DNA from: Vibrio sp. STUT-A11
Lineage (GTDB): Bacteria > Pseudomonadota > Gammaproteobacteria > Enterobacterales > Vibrionaceae
Direction: 5' to 3'
NCBI RefSeq assembly: GCF_026000435.1
Contig: NZ_AP026764.1
Location: 124,001 to 188,000 of the forward strand
DNA: 64,000 nucleotides
Part shown: piece after piece, positions 54,149 through 63,990 of the stretch
Layout of the letters: each line of letters opens with the position of its first letter
Position numbering within the stretch: position 1 is the first letter of the stretch
Program-made: the position numbers and the translations under genes
The notes under the pieces: generated by a model
Told to the model about the DNA's origin: nothing
Seen by the model: only the letters and a program-made list of their open reading frames with translations
Databases searched by the model: none

Positions 54149-55843
54149 ATGACATCTCATAATACCCTCTCTTCCAATTCAGCGATTCCGCAAAGCGCTA
54201 AACATCGTTTATACCACGTCGCTGTAGGTTGGGGACTAGTTGCACTATTTGAGGCAACGGCGTACACACTTCTTGCGATATCGATCGTCGAACAAGCTTC
54301 ACCCTTGAACACCATCATGGCTGCAGCGCTAACGGTAATAGTTACCGTTCTTGTAACTCGTTCTGGATTTCTTTCTGGCGCGAAACTGGCTGGGGATTTG
54401 TACTCTGCAGTGGGTCATTCACTCAGTAAAGCAAAGCTAGCCTGGTTTGATGATCAACATAGAACTCAGCTCACCCAACTAGCAGAACGAGGCATACCTG
54501 GCTTTATGGCCATTCCTGCTCATCAGTTACAAACGTTTTTACATGCCCCGTTGTTACCAATATTTTTAGTTGTTGGTATCGGGGTCGTTGGAGGTGGCGA
54601 AATTGCACTACTTAGCGCCGTACTGTTGGTAGTTGCGCTGCTAGTTCAATACAAGGCACAGAACTACTTAAGTCGCTCAGATAGAGACCGACATGACGCA
54701 GACGTTCAAGCTACAAAATCAACACTTGAACTCATCGATCATCTTGAGCTGCTTCGCTCAATAGCGGGTCCAGAGCGCGCATTAGAGCGTATTGACCAAA
54801 GTTGGCACGAACAAGAAAAAGTGTATTCAACCATCAATTGTACTGCTTCTGTCGCAACCTTAGTCTCGGCATTGGCAACCATTTTACCTCTTGCAGGTAT
54901 CGCGACTTATCTCGTTTTAGCGCAAGTAACTCAACCCTTATTAATCTTAGCTTTATTGATATTGATTACCCGTGCAGCTGCACCTTTGGGTGAATTAGCA
55001 TTGGCAGGCTTCGCGATTAACGACGTAAAATCCTCAATAAGAAGTTACGCTCAGTTAACGAATGTCCCTGTTCTACCTGAGCCTAACTCTCAATATGCAA
55101 CCTCCCCCAAAAACCATAAGTTCGAACTGAACCTTGTGAGCCACTTAGATCTCTTTGAAGATGCTAGCGTGGAAATAGAGCAAGGCGAAACCGTCGTCAT
55201 CAATGGAGTCAGTGGTAGTGGAAAAAGCACTTTACTGGGCCTGTTTCTAAGGTTTGATGATCCTAACCAAGGTCTTATTTCACTTGGGGGGGTAGACCTA
55301 AAAAATATCCCTTATAACGTGCTCGCCCAGCATATCGCTTATGTTGCTCAAGATCCGATCATTTATACAGGCACAATGGCGGAAAACATTCGATTAGGTA
55401 ATCCAAACGCAAGTGATCGCGAAGTTGAAAGTTACGCAAGACACGCACAATTAGGCGAGCTTATTGACTCATCGACTGGAGGAATACATCAAACAGTCGG
55501 CCAAAGAGGCTCTGGGCTGTCAGGAGGAGAAAGGCAAAGAGTCGCCATTGCCCGAGCACTCATTAAAAAAGCACCAATCCTCGTTTTCGACGAAGCGACG
55601 TCAGCATTGGATGAAGCAACCGAAAAAAGCATTGCTCAACATATTAAAACCTTGAACTCGACAGCGATTATTGTCACGCATCGCGATCAGAATATATGGT
55701 CTCCGACATTGGAACTCACAATTGAAGACGGAAGAGTCAAGGTTAAAGAGAACTGTGCTACTTCCTTAAAAAGCAAAGCTAAGACGATACTAGGCTGCTC
55801 GTTATCATTGGGCCATGCTCAATACACGACCCAGCAGCACTAA
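54149..55843 (+). CDS. ABC half-transporter 2 of the siderophore cluster
   Basis: A 564-residue TMD-NBD partner of the previous gene, starting 11 bp after its stop. Walker A is INGVSGSGKSTLLGLF, signature LSGGERQRVAIARAL, and Walker B ILVFDEATSALDEATE; this site keeps the consensus residues, while the first subunit has QQQCVVLA in its signature region, so the heterodimer may be asymmetric. Direction of transport is undecided. Confidence 0.85.
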   Translation: MTSHNTLSSNSAIPQSAKHRLYHVAVGWGLVALFEATAYTLLAISIVEQASPLNTIMAAALTVIVTVLVTRSGFLSGAKLAGDLYSAVGHSLSKAKLAWFDDQHRTQLTQLAERGIPGFMAIPAHQLQTFLHAPLLPIFLVVGIGVVGGGEIALLSAVLLVVALLVQYKAQNYLSRSDRDRHDADVQATKSTLELIDHLELLRSIAGPERALERIDQSWHEQEKVYSTINCTASVATLVSALATILPLAGIATYLVLAQVTQPLLILALLILITRAAAPLGELALAGFAINDVKSSIRSYAQLTNVPVLPEPNSQYATSPKNHKFELNLVSHLDLFEDASVEIEQGETVVINGVSGSGKSTLLGLFLRFDDPNQGLISLGGVDLKNIPYNVLAQHIAYVAQDPIIYTGTMAENIRLGNPNASDREVESYARHAQLGELIDSSTGGIHQTVGQRGSGLSGGERQRVAIARALIKKAPILVFDEATSALDEATEKSIAQHIKTLNSTAIIVTHRDQNIWSPTLELTIEDGRVKVKENCATSLKSKAKTILGCSLSLGHAQYTTQQH

Positions 55844-55913
55844 AGCATACAAGTTCTCATTTATCCCACACTGAACACGTCTGAATTCAGTTAACCATTA
55901 GTAAGGACAATTT

Positions 55914-57095
55914 ATGAAACGAGAGGTTGTCGGCTTTTCCAAAATGGCCAACGAGATGTTCGATAAAGAGCTCCAAGATTCCCCGTTCTTTTTCTCATCT
56001 CCACAAAACTCTATGCTTTGTGTCGGCGTCAAAATAAGATTAACTCGCTCCATTCCTTTCTCGCAATTGGCAAGCATCGCTGAAGGATTACTAGAAAGCG
56101 CTAAAACACCGGAAAATGATAATCCGGTGTTATTTGCTACCGTTCCATTCGATGAAAATACACCTACTCAGTTTTGTATTCCTGAAACGCTGTATGTTTC
56201 AAGCAGTACCCGCGGGCATAACAATGATAAAGGTGTACCACAAACAGCAAAAGTCGTCTCACCACCAACTGGTGATGAGTATAAAAATGGCGTTTCACAT
56301 TTACTTGAGCTATTTAACACCACTGAACTATCAAAAGTCGTGCTCTCTCGCTCGGTTAAAATCACTACCAATGAAAACATTAACCCATGTTCGCTTCTAC
56401 GCAACTTGCTTTCCATAAACACCAACGGCTATACGTTTTGCTCTCAAATATCAGAAGCTTCTAAACTGATGGGCGCGAGCCCTGAGTTACTTCTCTCTAA
56501 AAAAGGGAGTCACGTGGCATCCAATCCGCTAGCGGGATCGCGGCCTAAATCGTCTTGTGAGATCGAAAACAAAACGGCCTATGCTTCTTTGTTAGATACG
56601 CAGAAAGATCTCAATGAACATAGCTTCGTCGTTGAAGAAGTAGAAAAGGTACTTGGCCAGTATTGTCACAACCTATACACCCCTATGGTTCCCTCTGTCA
56701 TAGAAACAGAAACCATGCTGCACTTATCTACTCTACTACAGGGACAAGCTGACGACCCTAATATCAGTTCGTTAAAAATCGCCGCAGACCTTCATCCAAC
56801 TCCGGCGGTGTGCGGATTCCCTAGACAAACGGCTTATGCTGCTATCAAAGAAATTGAAAAGTTCGAGCGTGGCTATTTCACTGGAATGGTCGGCTGGTGC
56901 GACGCAAGAGGTAACGGTGAATGGGTAGTAACTATTCGATGTGCTGAAGTAAGTCAACGAGCTATGTCGCTTTACGCGGGTGCAGGAATCGTTCATGAAT
57001 CCTCTCCGCAGAGTGAGCTTGATGAAACTGGCGCCAAGATGAACACCATTTTACACGCCGCAGGACTACAAATTGATGATCTACTGACAGCATAA
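55914..57095 (+). CDS. angC: Isochorismate synthase AngC
   Basis: A 393-residue chorismate-utilising enzyme. Substrate/Mg blocks are GASPELLLSKKG, LAGSRPKSS, and the ending VTIRCAEV plus LYAGAGIVHESSP. It converts chorismate to isochorismate, the first step to DHB. AAGGACAATTT precedes the ATG. It is co-directional with angE (9-bp gap). Confidence 0.94.
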   Translation: MKREVVGFSKMANEMFDKELQDSPFFFSSPQNSMLCVGVKIRLTRSIPFSQLASIAEGLLESAKTPENDNPVLFATVPFDENTPTQFCIPETLYVSSSTRGHNNDKGVPQTAKVVSPPTGDEYKNGVSHLLELFNTTELSKVVLSRSVKITTNENINPCSLLRNLLSINTNGYTFCSQISEASKLMGASPELLLSKKGSHVASNPLAGSRPKSSCEIENKTAYASLLDTQKDLNEHSFVVEEVEKVLGQYCHNLYTPMVPSVIETETMLHLSTLLQGQADDPNISSLKIAADLHPTPAVCGFPRQTAYAAIKEIEKFERGYFTGMVGWCDARGNGEWVVTIRCAEVSQRAMSLYAGAGIVHESSPQSELDETGAKMNTILHAAGLQIDDLLTA

Positions 57096-57104
57096 GAGGC
57101 GAAA

Positions 57105-58712
57105 ATGACGAACTATGATTTTACACCTTGGCCAGAGGACGTCAGCCGTAAATATCGAAACTTAGGATATTGGCAAGATAAAACGTTATACGACCATCTC
57201 CATATGATTGCAACGTCTTCACCCGACGCGCCCGCGATCTGCTGTGGAGAAAACACCTATAGCTACGACGAGTTACTGGAGCGAATCCACCAACTCGCAG
57301 GAGGATTCATAAAGTTAGGTTTGCGACCTGGTGATAATGTCGTTTTACAAATCAATAATACGGCTGAATTCTATTTCTCGTTTTTCGCTCTCACCCTAAA
57401 AGGGATTAAGCCCGTTCTCGCTCTGCCCGCACATCGCTATTTAGATCTGCGCTATTTTTGCGAACACGCTGGAGCGAGAGCCTACATTTTTTCCGAGTAT
57501 ACCTCAGGAAAAGCAACACAGAACATCGCCTCTCAATTACTTGAGAACTGTGCAACTTTAGACTTCGCCATTACGACAGGTGAAACAAGGGAAGGCCGTG
57601 TTCACTCACTGAAAAATTTGTTTATCGAGCCCTCTACAAGTCAAAGTACTACCGCCGATAACATTGCCTTTTTTCAACTGTCAGGGGGGACGACAGGTAC
57701 ACCAAAGCTAATCCCAAGAACTCATAATGACTACGCTTACAGTATTTTGGGAAGCAACAGTATCTGTCAATTTAATCAAGACACTCGCTATTTATGCACG
57801 TTACCAGCCGCTCATAACTTTCCCTTAAGCTCTCCAGGCACTTTAGGGACACTATTCGCTGGAGGTTGCGTAGTACTCAGTCTAGATGGCTCACCTGAAC
57901 TCAACTTTTCATTGATTGAAAAGCACAGAGTCAATACATGTGCACTCGTCCCTCCCCTAGCCTTACTTTGGATGCAATACGCGCGAAGCGCTACGCAAGA
58001 TTTTTCGAGTTTAGATCTTATTCAAGTAGGTGGCGCAAAGTTTAGCGAAAGTGCAGCTCGGGAACTTCCATCTGTTCTTGGATGTAAATTGCAGCAAGTA
58101 TTTGGAATGGCAGAAGGGCTAGTTAACTATACTCGCCTAGACGACCCTATCGACGTCATAACAAAAACACAAGGCCGTCCTATTTCGAAACATGATGAAA
58201 TACTAATCGTAGACGAAGCGGGTTTACCTGTTGCCCTTGGAGAAGAAGGGCAATTGATGACTCGAGGTCCATACACAATAAGAGGTTACTATAAAGCTCC
58301 AGAGCACAACCAACGCGCGTTTAACCCAAATGGTTTTTATGCGACAGGAGATCTTGTCCGCCAAACCGCCGAGGGCAATATCATTGTGACAGGAAGAGAA
58401 AAAGATCAAATTAACAGAGGTGGAGAAAAGATCGCCACTGAAGAAATTGAGAATATATTACTTAGACATGATGGTATTCATGATGTCGCTTTAATAGCGG
58501 TTCCTGATGAATTTTTAGGAGAAAAAAGTTGCGCCGTAATCGTCTGTAATGCAAACGCTCACCTTAAGCCCGTTACGATTAGGAAATTTTTATACACGCA
58601 AGGAGTTGCAGAGTATAAAATCCCTGATCACATCAAGTTTTGCCAGCAATTACCGAAAACCCCTGTTGGTAAAATCAATAAAAAGGCTTTAAGAGCAAAA
58701 TACAGCGCTTAG
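57105..58712 (+). CDS. angE: 2,3-dihydroxybenzoate-AMP ligase AngE
   Basis: A 535-residue adenylating enzyme of the EntE type. The AMP motif is LSGGTTGTPKLIPRTH; further blocks are the YATGDLVR and GREKDQINRGGEKIATEE cores, and PVGKINKKAL with the catalytic lysine. It activates DHB and transfers it to the AngB carrier domain. Directly follows angC and ends at a bidirectional hairpin. Confidence 0.94.
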   Translation: MTNYDFTPWPEDVSRKYRNLGYWQDKTLYDHLHMIATSSPDAPAICCGENTYSYDELLERIHQLAGGFIKLGLRPGDNVVLQINNTAEFYFSFFALTLKGIKPVLALPAHRYLDLRYFCEHAGARAYIFSEYTSGKATQNIASQLLENCATLDFAITTGETREGRVHSLKNLFIEPSTSQSTTADNIAFFQLSGGTTGTPKLIPRTHNDYAYSILGSNSICQFNQDTRYLCTLPAAHNFPLSSPGTLGTLFAGGCVVLSLDGSPELNFSLIEKHRVNTCALVPPLALLWMQYARSATQDFSSLDLIQVGGAKFSESAARELPSVLGCKLQQVFGMAEGLVNYTRLDDPIDVITKTQGRPISKHDEILIVDEAGLPVALGEEGQLMTRGPYTIRGYYKAPEHNQRAFNPNGFYATGDLVRQTAEGNIIVTGREKDQINRGGEKIATEEIENILLRHDGIHDVALIAVPDEFLGEKSCAVIVCNANAHLKPVTIRKFLYTQGVAEYKIPDHIKFCQQLPKTPVGKINKKALRAKYSA

Positions 58713-58719
58713 GTGCTTT

Positions 58720-58739
58720 CCCCTGTATTACTACAGGGG
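58720..58739. terminator. Bidirectional hairpin between angE and angB
   Basis: CCCCTGTA/TACAGGGG form a perfect 8-bp stem with loop TTAC between the convergent genes. No strong T run follows. Confidence 0.6.
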
Positions 58740-58762
58740 GAGTTCATTAATCGTGTTGTGCC

Positions 58763-59635
58763 TTAAGCTAGTACTTGAGCGGCTTCCCACCAATCTTTAA
58801 TAGTATTTTTTGCTACCATTTCAGCAAGTTCTATATCTAAACCTAGCATTTTCCAACGGCTATGTAATGTCATTACACGAATGGAATCTAACCCGAGAAA
58901 GATAAGATTTTCGTCTACATCTACTTCATCTAAATCAACTTCAAGAATATCCGCAACATCCTTCCTCATCGCTTCTAGACTGAGATTACTAGTGGATAAA
59001 GAGGCATCGGAACTGACGCTTGTGACAAAGTCATCAACAGATTTAACACAACCACTTCGACTAGAAATGTATTTAAGCGTGTACACATGATCTTCTCTAG
59101 AAAAATCTGCAATAGCGTCGCCAATAACAAACGGCTTGATATCTAGCATAAAAGCGTCAAGTGCTGTTGAAAGAATTCCGATATGGCCATAGACACCAAC
59201 GATGATGAGTTGGTCCCTTTGCTCCTCTTTCATCCATTCAAGCAAAGGCGTTTTCTTAAACGCACTATAGCGCCACTTAGTGTATTGAATATCACCAGAT
59301 TGCGGTGGTACTTCTGGCACTATCTCCGTACCTTGAGTTAGGCCTGAGCCCCAAAAATCAGTCAGGAGCGCCCTTTCTTTTGGATCTTGATTGGCAGGTT
59401 GAGCCGTATAAACGACTGGTATGCCTGCCGCTCTAGCATTCTCTGTAACTTTTTTAACATTTTGTAGAAGTTCAGGAATAGGTGACAAAGTTTTATCAAA
59501 AAAGTTGAGGAAATAAGTTTGCAAATCATGGACTAAAACAACTGACTTCTTAGGAGCTATCACCCAGTCAACTTTATTTATGGGAAATGACTCTGGTTGA
59601 AGTACTTGGTATGGGGCGATCTTAGGAATGGCCAT
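58763..59635 (-). CDS. angB: Isochorismatase / aryl carrier protein AngB
   Basis: A 290-residue bifunctional protein. Residues ~1-205 are isochorismatase (SVVLVHDLQTYFLNFF with the catalytic aspartate, and IPVVYTAQPANQDP), which makes dihydro-DHB. Residues ~215-290 are an aryl carrier domain with an intact serine (ENLIFLGLDSIRVM). The carrier receives DHB from AngE. It is transcribed alone, opposite to angE, with a Fur-box-like site ~76 bp upstream. Confidence 0.94.
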   Translation of the reverse strand: MAIPKIAPYQVLQPESFPINKVDWVIAPKKSVVLVHDLQTYFLNFFDKTLSPIPELLQNVKKVTENARAAGIPVVYTAQPANQDPKERALLTDFWGSGLTQGTEIVPEVPPQSGDIQYTKWRYSAFKKTPLLEWMKEEQRDQLIIVGVYGHIGILSTALDAFMLDIKPFVIGDAIADFSREDHVYTLKYISSRSGCVKSVDDFVTSVSSDASLSTSNLSLEAMRKDVADILEVDLDEVDVDENLIFLGLDSIRVMTLHSRWKMLGLDIELAEMVAKNTIKDWWEAAQVLA

Positions 59636-59710
59636 CTAACTATCCTTATTGAGATTTGTCACATTAAATTCACGAGCATCTGCATCCTAATTCTAATGTT
59701 AAACACAATT

Positions 59711-59729
59711 GAAAATAAGTATCATTACC
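59711..59729. promoter_or_regulatory. Candidate Fur box upstream of angB
   Basis: GAAAATAAGTATCATTACC matches 13 of 19 positions of the Fur consensus, 76 bp before the angB ATG. Confidence 0.6.
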
Positions 59730-59897
59730 ATTAATTGTAAGGCAAGAGAGCATATGAAATCAATTGATAGTTGGTGACCTTTAGAAGGTCATATCACTAA
59801 ATAGAGTTTTATAGACATTTTGAGGCTGTACTATCGACAACAAAACCTATGCACGATTTTGTCATAAGTACCACACTTATGATTAAAGCCCCATCAG

Positions 59898-60707
59898 CTA
59901 TAACAAGCGATTCTTATATTGCTCCGGTGTCATGCCGGAATATTTCTTAAACATGGCGATAAAAGGGCTCGCCTGGTTGTAACCCAACGTCAATGCGACT
60001 TCTTTTACCGTTTGTCCCTTACGCAGCAACTCCATAGAGTGCAGATACCGGACACGTAATCGCCATTCAGTAAAGCTCATTCCCAACTCACTCTGACAGT
60101 GACGCGCTAACGTTCGCTCGGTTGTATGCACTTTTGCCGCCCACTCCGCCAAACTGATGTCATCCGTGGGTGATTCTTCCACCGCTTTAAGGATCGGTTC
60201 CAGATACTTATTATCCGTGGTCGGTAAAAAATGGTGTTCCACTTCTTGCTTAGCCAATTGATCGAGCAGCACCTGTACTAGGCGTTTGTCTTCATCACTA
60301 TCAGCAACATTGATGTCACGTTGACGAAAATCCTCAATAATCGCAGCTATAACTGGCGTGACCTTAATTAAACTGGTTTTGGTCGGGAAATGCGCGGTTA
60401 ATTCCGGAGAGATGTTTAACGAGCAGTACTCGAGCGGTTTACGGTTATAACTGGTATGACGAATACCCGCAGGCACCCAGATAGCTAAATGAGGTGGGGC
60501 TAAAAAACGTGTGTCTTCCGCATCTATTTCTAAAATACCACCGCTGATCAATTGTACCTGCCCCCACGGGTGGCTATGCATTCGTGTCTCTGTATTTGAC
60601 AAAAACGCTTCGAAATTCATAAACACATCGGATGGAGCCCGATCGATTGATAATGAAGGATGCAGGTTTCGCGAACTCTTTTTCAAAATTGTCTTCCTAT
60701 CGCTCAC
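59898..60707 (-). CDS. AraC family transcriptional regulator
   Basis: A 269-residue regulator. A cupin sensor (~40-120; MHSHPWGQVQLISGG and WVPAGIRHTSYN) and a C-terminal AraC DNA-binding domain (~170-269; WAAKVHTTERTLARH and EVALTLGYNQASPFIAMFK) are clear. The layout is like NimR/YdhB-type regulators of drug or metabolite exporters. It is divergent from an EamA transporter, 77 bp apart, which it probably controls. Confidence 0.9.
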   Translation of the reverse strand: MSDRKTILKKSSRNLHPSLSIDRAPSDVFMNFEAFLSNTETRMHSHPWGQVQLISGGILEIDAEDTRFLAPPHLAIWVPAGIRHTSYNRKPLEYCSLNISPELTAHFPTKTSLIKVTPVIAAIIEDFRQRDINVADSDEDKRLVQVLLDQLAKQEVEHHFLPTTDNKYLEPILKAVEESPTDDISLAEWAAKVHTTERTLARHCQSELGMSFTEWRLRVRYLHSMELLRKGQTVKEVALTLGYNQASPFIAMFKKYSGMTPEQYKNRLL

Positions 60708-60784
60708 TATGTCTTTTAGGAGATACTTTTCATTATAAAGACCTGCCAGACTATCGTCATTAATTATTGTGCGATAGGGTTTTC

Positions 60785-61693
60785 ATGGTTTACTTGCTTC
60801 CGTTTTTTACCGTCATGATTTGGGGCGGGAATACTATCGTCAACAAAGTGGCAGCTAGCACGATAGAACCAAGTGCGATGAGTTTCTACCGCTGGTTTGT
60901 TGCTCTGCTGATCCTAACACCGTTCTGCCTACCAGCCGTGATCAAACAGCGTCACGTTATTCGCCCTTATCTCACCAAACTGGCTTGTCTTGCTCTGTTA
61001 GGTATGGTGTTAAACCAATCTCTTGGCTATTACGCTGGTTTAACCACCACGGCTTCTAATATGGCACTGATTACCTCATTGGTCCCATTAATCAGCGTCT
61101 TTCTTAGCGTGCCTTTATTAGGTAAGTCGATTTCTAAATTGAGTATCGTGGGCGGCTTAATTTCATTATTGGGGTTAGCCTTTATGCTTGGCCATGGAGA
61201 CATGACTTATTTCTTGCGTCAGGATATTACTCAGGGTGATGGTTTGATGTTACTTGCCGCCTTCGTATACGCAGCTTACTGCGTGCTACTAAAACGCTGG
61301 AAGATGCCATTTAACAGCCTAACCTTGGTTTACATGCAAGGTTTCTTCTCTGTAACCATGCTGGCACCTCTGTGGTTGACGAGTAACCAACTATTACCTA
61401 GCCAAGAATCAATACCACTGATTGCTTATGCGGGCATTGCTGCTTCAATTTTTGCACCACTAATGTGGGTAAAGGCGATAGATTTAATTGGCGCCGATTC
61501 CAGTGCCATGTTTATGAATTTGTTGCCTGTCGTTGCTGTGGCGTTGGCATCCTCACTACTGGGAGAAGCGATCCATATCTACCATATTATTGGCGGCTTA
61601 TTTGTTATTTCCGGTGTGATTCTCTCGCAGATAAAAGTGCGCCGTAAAAGTCTCAAACACCCCCATGAACAGCCTTCGGCGACCATTTCATAA
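60785..61693 (+). CDS. EamA/DMT family transporter
   Basis: A 302-residue inner-membrane protein with ten predicted helices in two EamA repeats. The start (VYLLPFFTVMIWGGNTIVNK) is typical of the drug/metabolite transporter superfamily. ATG 60785 is selected because GATAGGG is five bases before it. It likely exports a small metabolite and is paired with the divergent AraC regulator. Substrate unknown. Confidence 0.9.
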   Translation: MVYLLPFFTVMIWGGNTIVNKVAASTIEPSAMSFYRWFVALLILTPFCLPAVIKQRHVIRPYLTKLACLALLGMVLNQSLGYYAGLTTTASNMALITSLVPLISVFLSVPLLGKSISKLSIVGGLISLLGLAFMLGHGDMTYFLRQDITQGDGLMLLAAFVYAAYCVLLKRWKMPFNSLTLVYMQGFFSVTMLAPLWLTSNQLLPSQESIPLIAYAGIAASIFAPLMWVKAIDLIGADSSAMFMNLLPVVAVALASSLLGEAIHIYHIIGGLFVISGVILSQIKVRRKSLKHPHEQPSATIS

Positions 61694-61818
61694 ATGTACT
61701 AGATTGCATAGAAGTTAAATTTGCTGACAACATACTAAAAAACCTATCAAATTTTCCAACATGTTTGTACTATGCCCCTATTATCATAATCCATTTTTAT
61801 AATTTTAGAGGCTATCGT

Positions 61819-63387
61819 TTGTCGCCACGAAGTACCCCTAAATTTTTTCGCTCAAAGCTCCATAAGCTGACCACACGCTATGCTGCACTTAGCTTTATTT
61901 TGGTTTCCTTATTCGTTTTGCTCTTCAATAGCTACCACGAACAGAAGTTAAGTATTCTGAACAATTACTCCGCGACGTTTGAATCCAAAGTGCAGTCGAG
62001 TATTGGGGTATATCGCAAGTTTTCTCATTATGTGTTTAAACAGATCGAGAGAGAACAAGAAATCGTCCCTTTATTCGCAGCTGCAGCTGATTCTGGTGAA
62101 GAAGTGCGTAGCAAGAACAGGCAAAAGATCTATCAGCAGTTGAAAAAAGACTACGCCTTGTTAAAAGAATACAATTTCAGGCAACTGCATTTTCATTTCA
62201 AAAATGGCGATAGTTTCTTAAGAGTCCATAAACCAGAAAAGTTTGGCGATAACCTATTCTCAATAAGAGAATCCGTCAGATTAGCGAATGTCGAAGAACG
62301 CTTTGTCGAAGGCTTTGAAGAAGGCCGTATCTTTAATGGCTACCGATTCGTGTACCCAGTTGTTGATCACGATAAACAAGTTGGAACAATAGAAGTGTCT
62401 CTTTCCATGGGTAGTATCGTAGACTTACTGTTTGAATTGTACCCCGATGACGATTTTCATTTTATCATCAACAAATCGACGGTAGAGTCAAAGCTCTTTG
62501 ATGACATGGTGGGCAATTATCTATCCAGCTTTTTATCCGATAACTACTATTTTGATAAAGCCGTATTTGAAAAGCACTTACCAAAAATAAAGTACAAAGC
62601 CTTGTTAGATAACGCAGACATCCTTAAAAAGTCTCTGAGTTCACTAACCCTATACGAACATAGCTTCTCCCATGACATTACTATTGGAGGAAAAACATAC
62701 GTACTCAGTTTTTTATCGATTAAAAACATCAAGGGCGAACATGTCGCTTACTTAATCTCCAGTACACAAGATGCGAGGCTCACAGAGCTTTTCAATAACT
62801 ACGTGATATACATATTACTAATATTGTTGGTGTCTGCCGTTACCGCTTGGAGCATATTCGCGAGTCATAGACTTAACCAAAGACTCACTACAGCTTCAAA
62901 TACCGATTTTCTCACTCAGGTATTTAACCGCAACAAGTTCACCAAGCTCTTACAATACGAGTTTGCACAAGGCAAAAACCTTACCTCAACGTTTAGCATC
63001 ATCCTGTTTGATGTCGACCATTTTAAATCCATCAATGACCAGTTTGGGCATAATGTCGGTGATGTCTACCTCAAAGAGTTAAGTGAACTCGTGTCGCGTC
63101 GAATCAGAAAGAGTGATCTTTTGGCACGATGGGGGGGCGAAGAATTCATCATTTTACTGCCCAATACATCGGAAGCTAATGGGTTAAAAGTAGCTGAGTC
63201 GATACGAAAAGAAACGGAGTCATTCCTATTCACTCCAGGCCAGCCACTTACAATCAGTCTGGGTGTTGCAGAATTACACCCAAGCGATAAGAATATAGAT
63301 AGCATTGTAGACAGGGCTGATGAAGCATTGTATGCATCCAAAAGGAAGGGACGAAATCAAACTTCAAGATGGTCTGAGATTAAATAA
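61819..63387 (+). CDS. Membrane diguanylate cyclase with periplasmic sensor
   Basis: A 522-residue protein. Two transmembrane helices (TTRYAALSFILVSLFVLLF and VIYILLILLVSAVTAWSIF) enclose a ~290-residue periplasmic sensor of dCache-like appearance (HFHFKNGDSFLRVHKPE, YRFVYPVVDHDKQVGTIEV). The C-terminal GGDEF domain (~370-522) has the active motif GGEEF (ARWGGEEFIILLP) and the DVDHFKSIND metal/nucleotide start. It makes cyclic-di-GMP. The start is taken as TTG 61819, because AGAGG precedes it by seven bases while the upstream ATG at 61765 has no ribosome site. Signal unknown. Confidence 0.88.
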   Translation: MSPRSTPKFFRSKLHKLTTRYAALSFILVSLFVLLFNSYHEQKLSILNNYSATFESKVQSSIGVYRKFSHYVFKQIEREQEIVPLFAAAADSGEEVRSKNRQKIYQQLKKDYALLKEYNFRQLHFHFKNGDSFLRVHKPEKFGDNLFSIRESVRLANVEERFVEGFEEGRIFNGYRFVYPVVDHDKQVGTIEVSLSMGSIVDLLFELYPDDDFHFIINKSTVESKLFDDMVGNYLSSFLSDNYYFDKAVFEKHLPKIKYKALLDNADILKKSLSSLTLYEHSFSHDITIGGKTYVLSFLSIKNIKGEHVAYLISSTQDARLTELFNNYVIYILLILLVSAVTAWSIFASHRLNQRLTTASNTDFLTQVFNRNKFTKLLQYEFAQGKNLTSTFSIILFDVDHFKSINDQFGHNVGDVYLKELSELVSRRIRKSDLLARWGGEEFIILLPNTSEANGLKVAESIRKETESFLFTPGQPLTISLGVAELHPSDKNIDSIVDRADEALYASKRKGRNQTSRWSEIK

Positions 63388-63526
63388 TAAAGTCTCTTTT
63401 GAGAACCTAAAAATCGCCCGCTGAAGAATTGATTTTTATCAAACAGAGCAGTAATTTTTCCTGAAATTTCGCGCACTCGAATTACACTTATAGTGATGTT
63501 AGGAAAGAGTGAATGAGGAGGTACTT

Positions 63527-63949
63527 ATGAGCTTAGTTCCTCGTGATAGCTGGGCTGACTTCTCCCGGTTTTTTGACAATTCATTCCCTGCATTGAGGAC
63601 ACGATTCGAAGAAGGATCTTTTTCGCCACGAGTTGATATCGTAGAGAAAGACCAAGCCTTCGAAGTCACTGCCGATTTGCCGGGAGTGAAAAAAGAAGAT
63701 ATTAAACTTAGCTGCCAGCAAGGTGTGTTATCCATCGAAGCAAGTATCGAAACTAAAAAAGAGACAGAAAAAGAAGGTAAAGTAGTCCACAGTGAACGCT
63801 ACAGTGGCAAGATGTCTCGCAGTTTTACGCTCGGTAACAACATCAATGTCGAAGAAATTTGCGCTGATTTTGCCGACGGTGTTTTGACTGTCGTGGTACC
63901 TAAACTAGCCGGCCAAAGCGAAGAAGAACATAAGATTCCAATTCGCTAG
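63527..63949 (+). CDS. Hsp20/alpha-crystallin small heat-shock protein
   Basis: A 140-residue small chaperone. The alpha-crystallin domain (~40-130) contains FEVTADLPGVKKEDIKLSC and the ADGVLTVVVPK motif, and the C-terminal IPI anchor (KIPIR) is present. It holds unfolded proteins in the cytoplasm. ATG 63527 is chosen since GAGGAGG stands five bases upstream. A strong terminator follows. Confidence 0.92.
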   Translation: MSLVPRDSWADFSRFFDNSFPALRTRFEEGSFSPRVDIVEKDQAFEVTADLPGVKKEDIKLSCQQGVLSIEASIETKKETEKEGKVVHSERYSGKMSRSFTLGNNINVEEICADFADGVLTVVVPKLAGQSEEEHKIPIR

Positions 63950-63963
63950 CTAAGAGTAAACAA

Positions 63964-63990
63964 AATGCCCTCCTCTAATAGGAGGGCATT
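63964..63990 (+). terminator. Intrinsic terminator after the Hsp20 gene
   Basis: AATGCCCTCCT/AGGAGGGCATT form an 11-bp stem with loop CTAAT, followed by a T run. Confidence 0.92.

Noticed and set aside
63421..63520. Sigma-32 heat-shock promoter before the Hsp20 gene
   Set aside because: A CCTGAAA box is present but no matching CCCCAT-type -10 element at the right distance.
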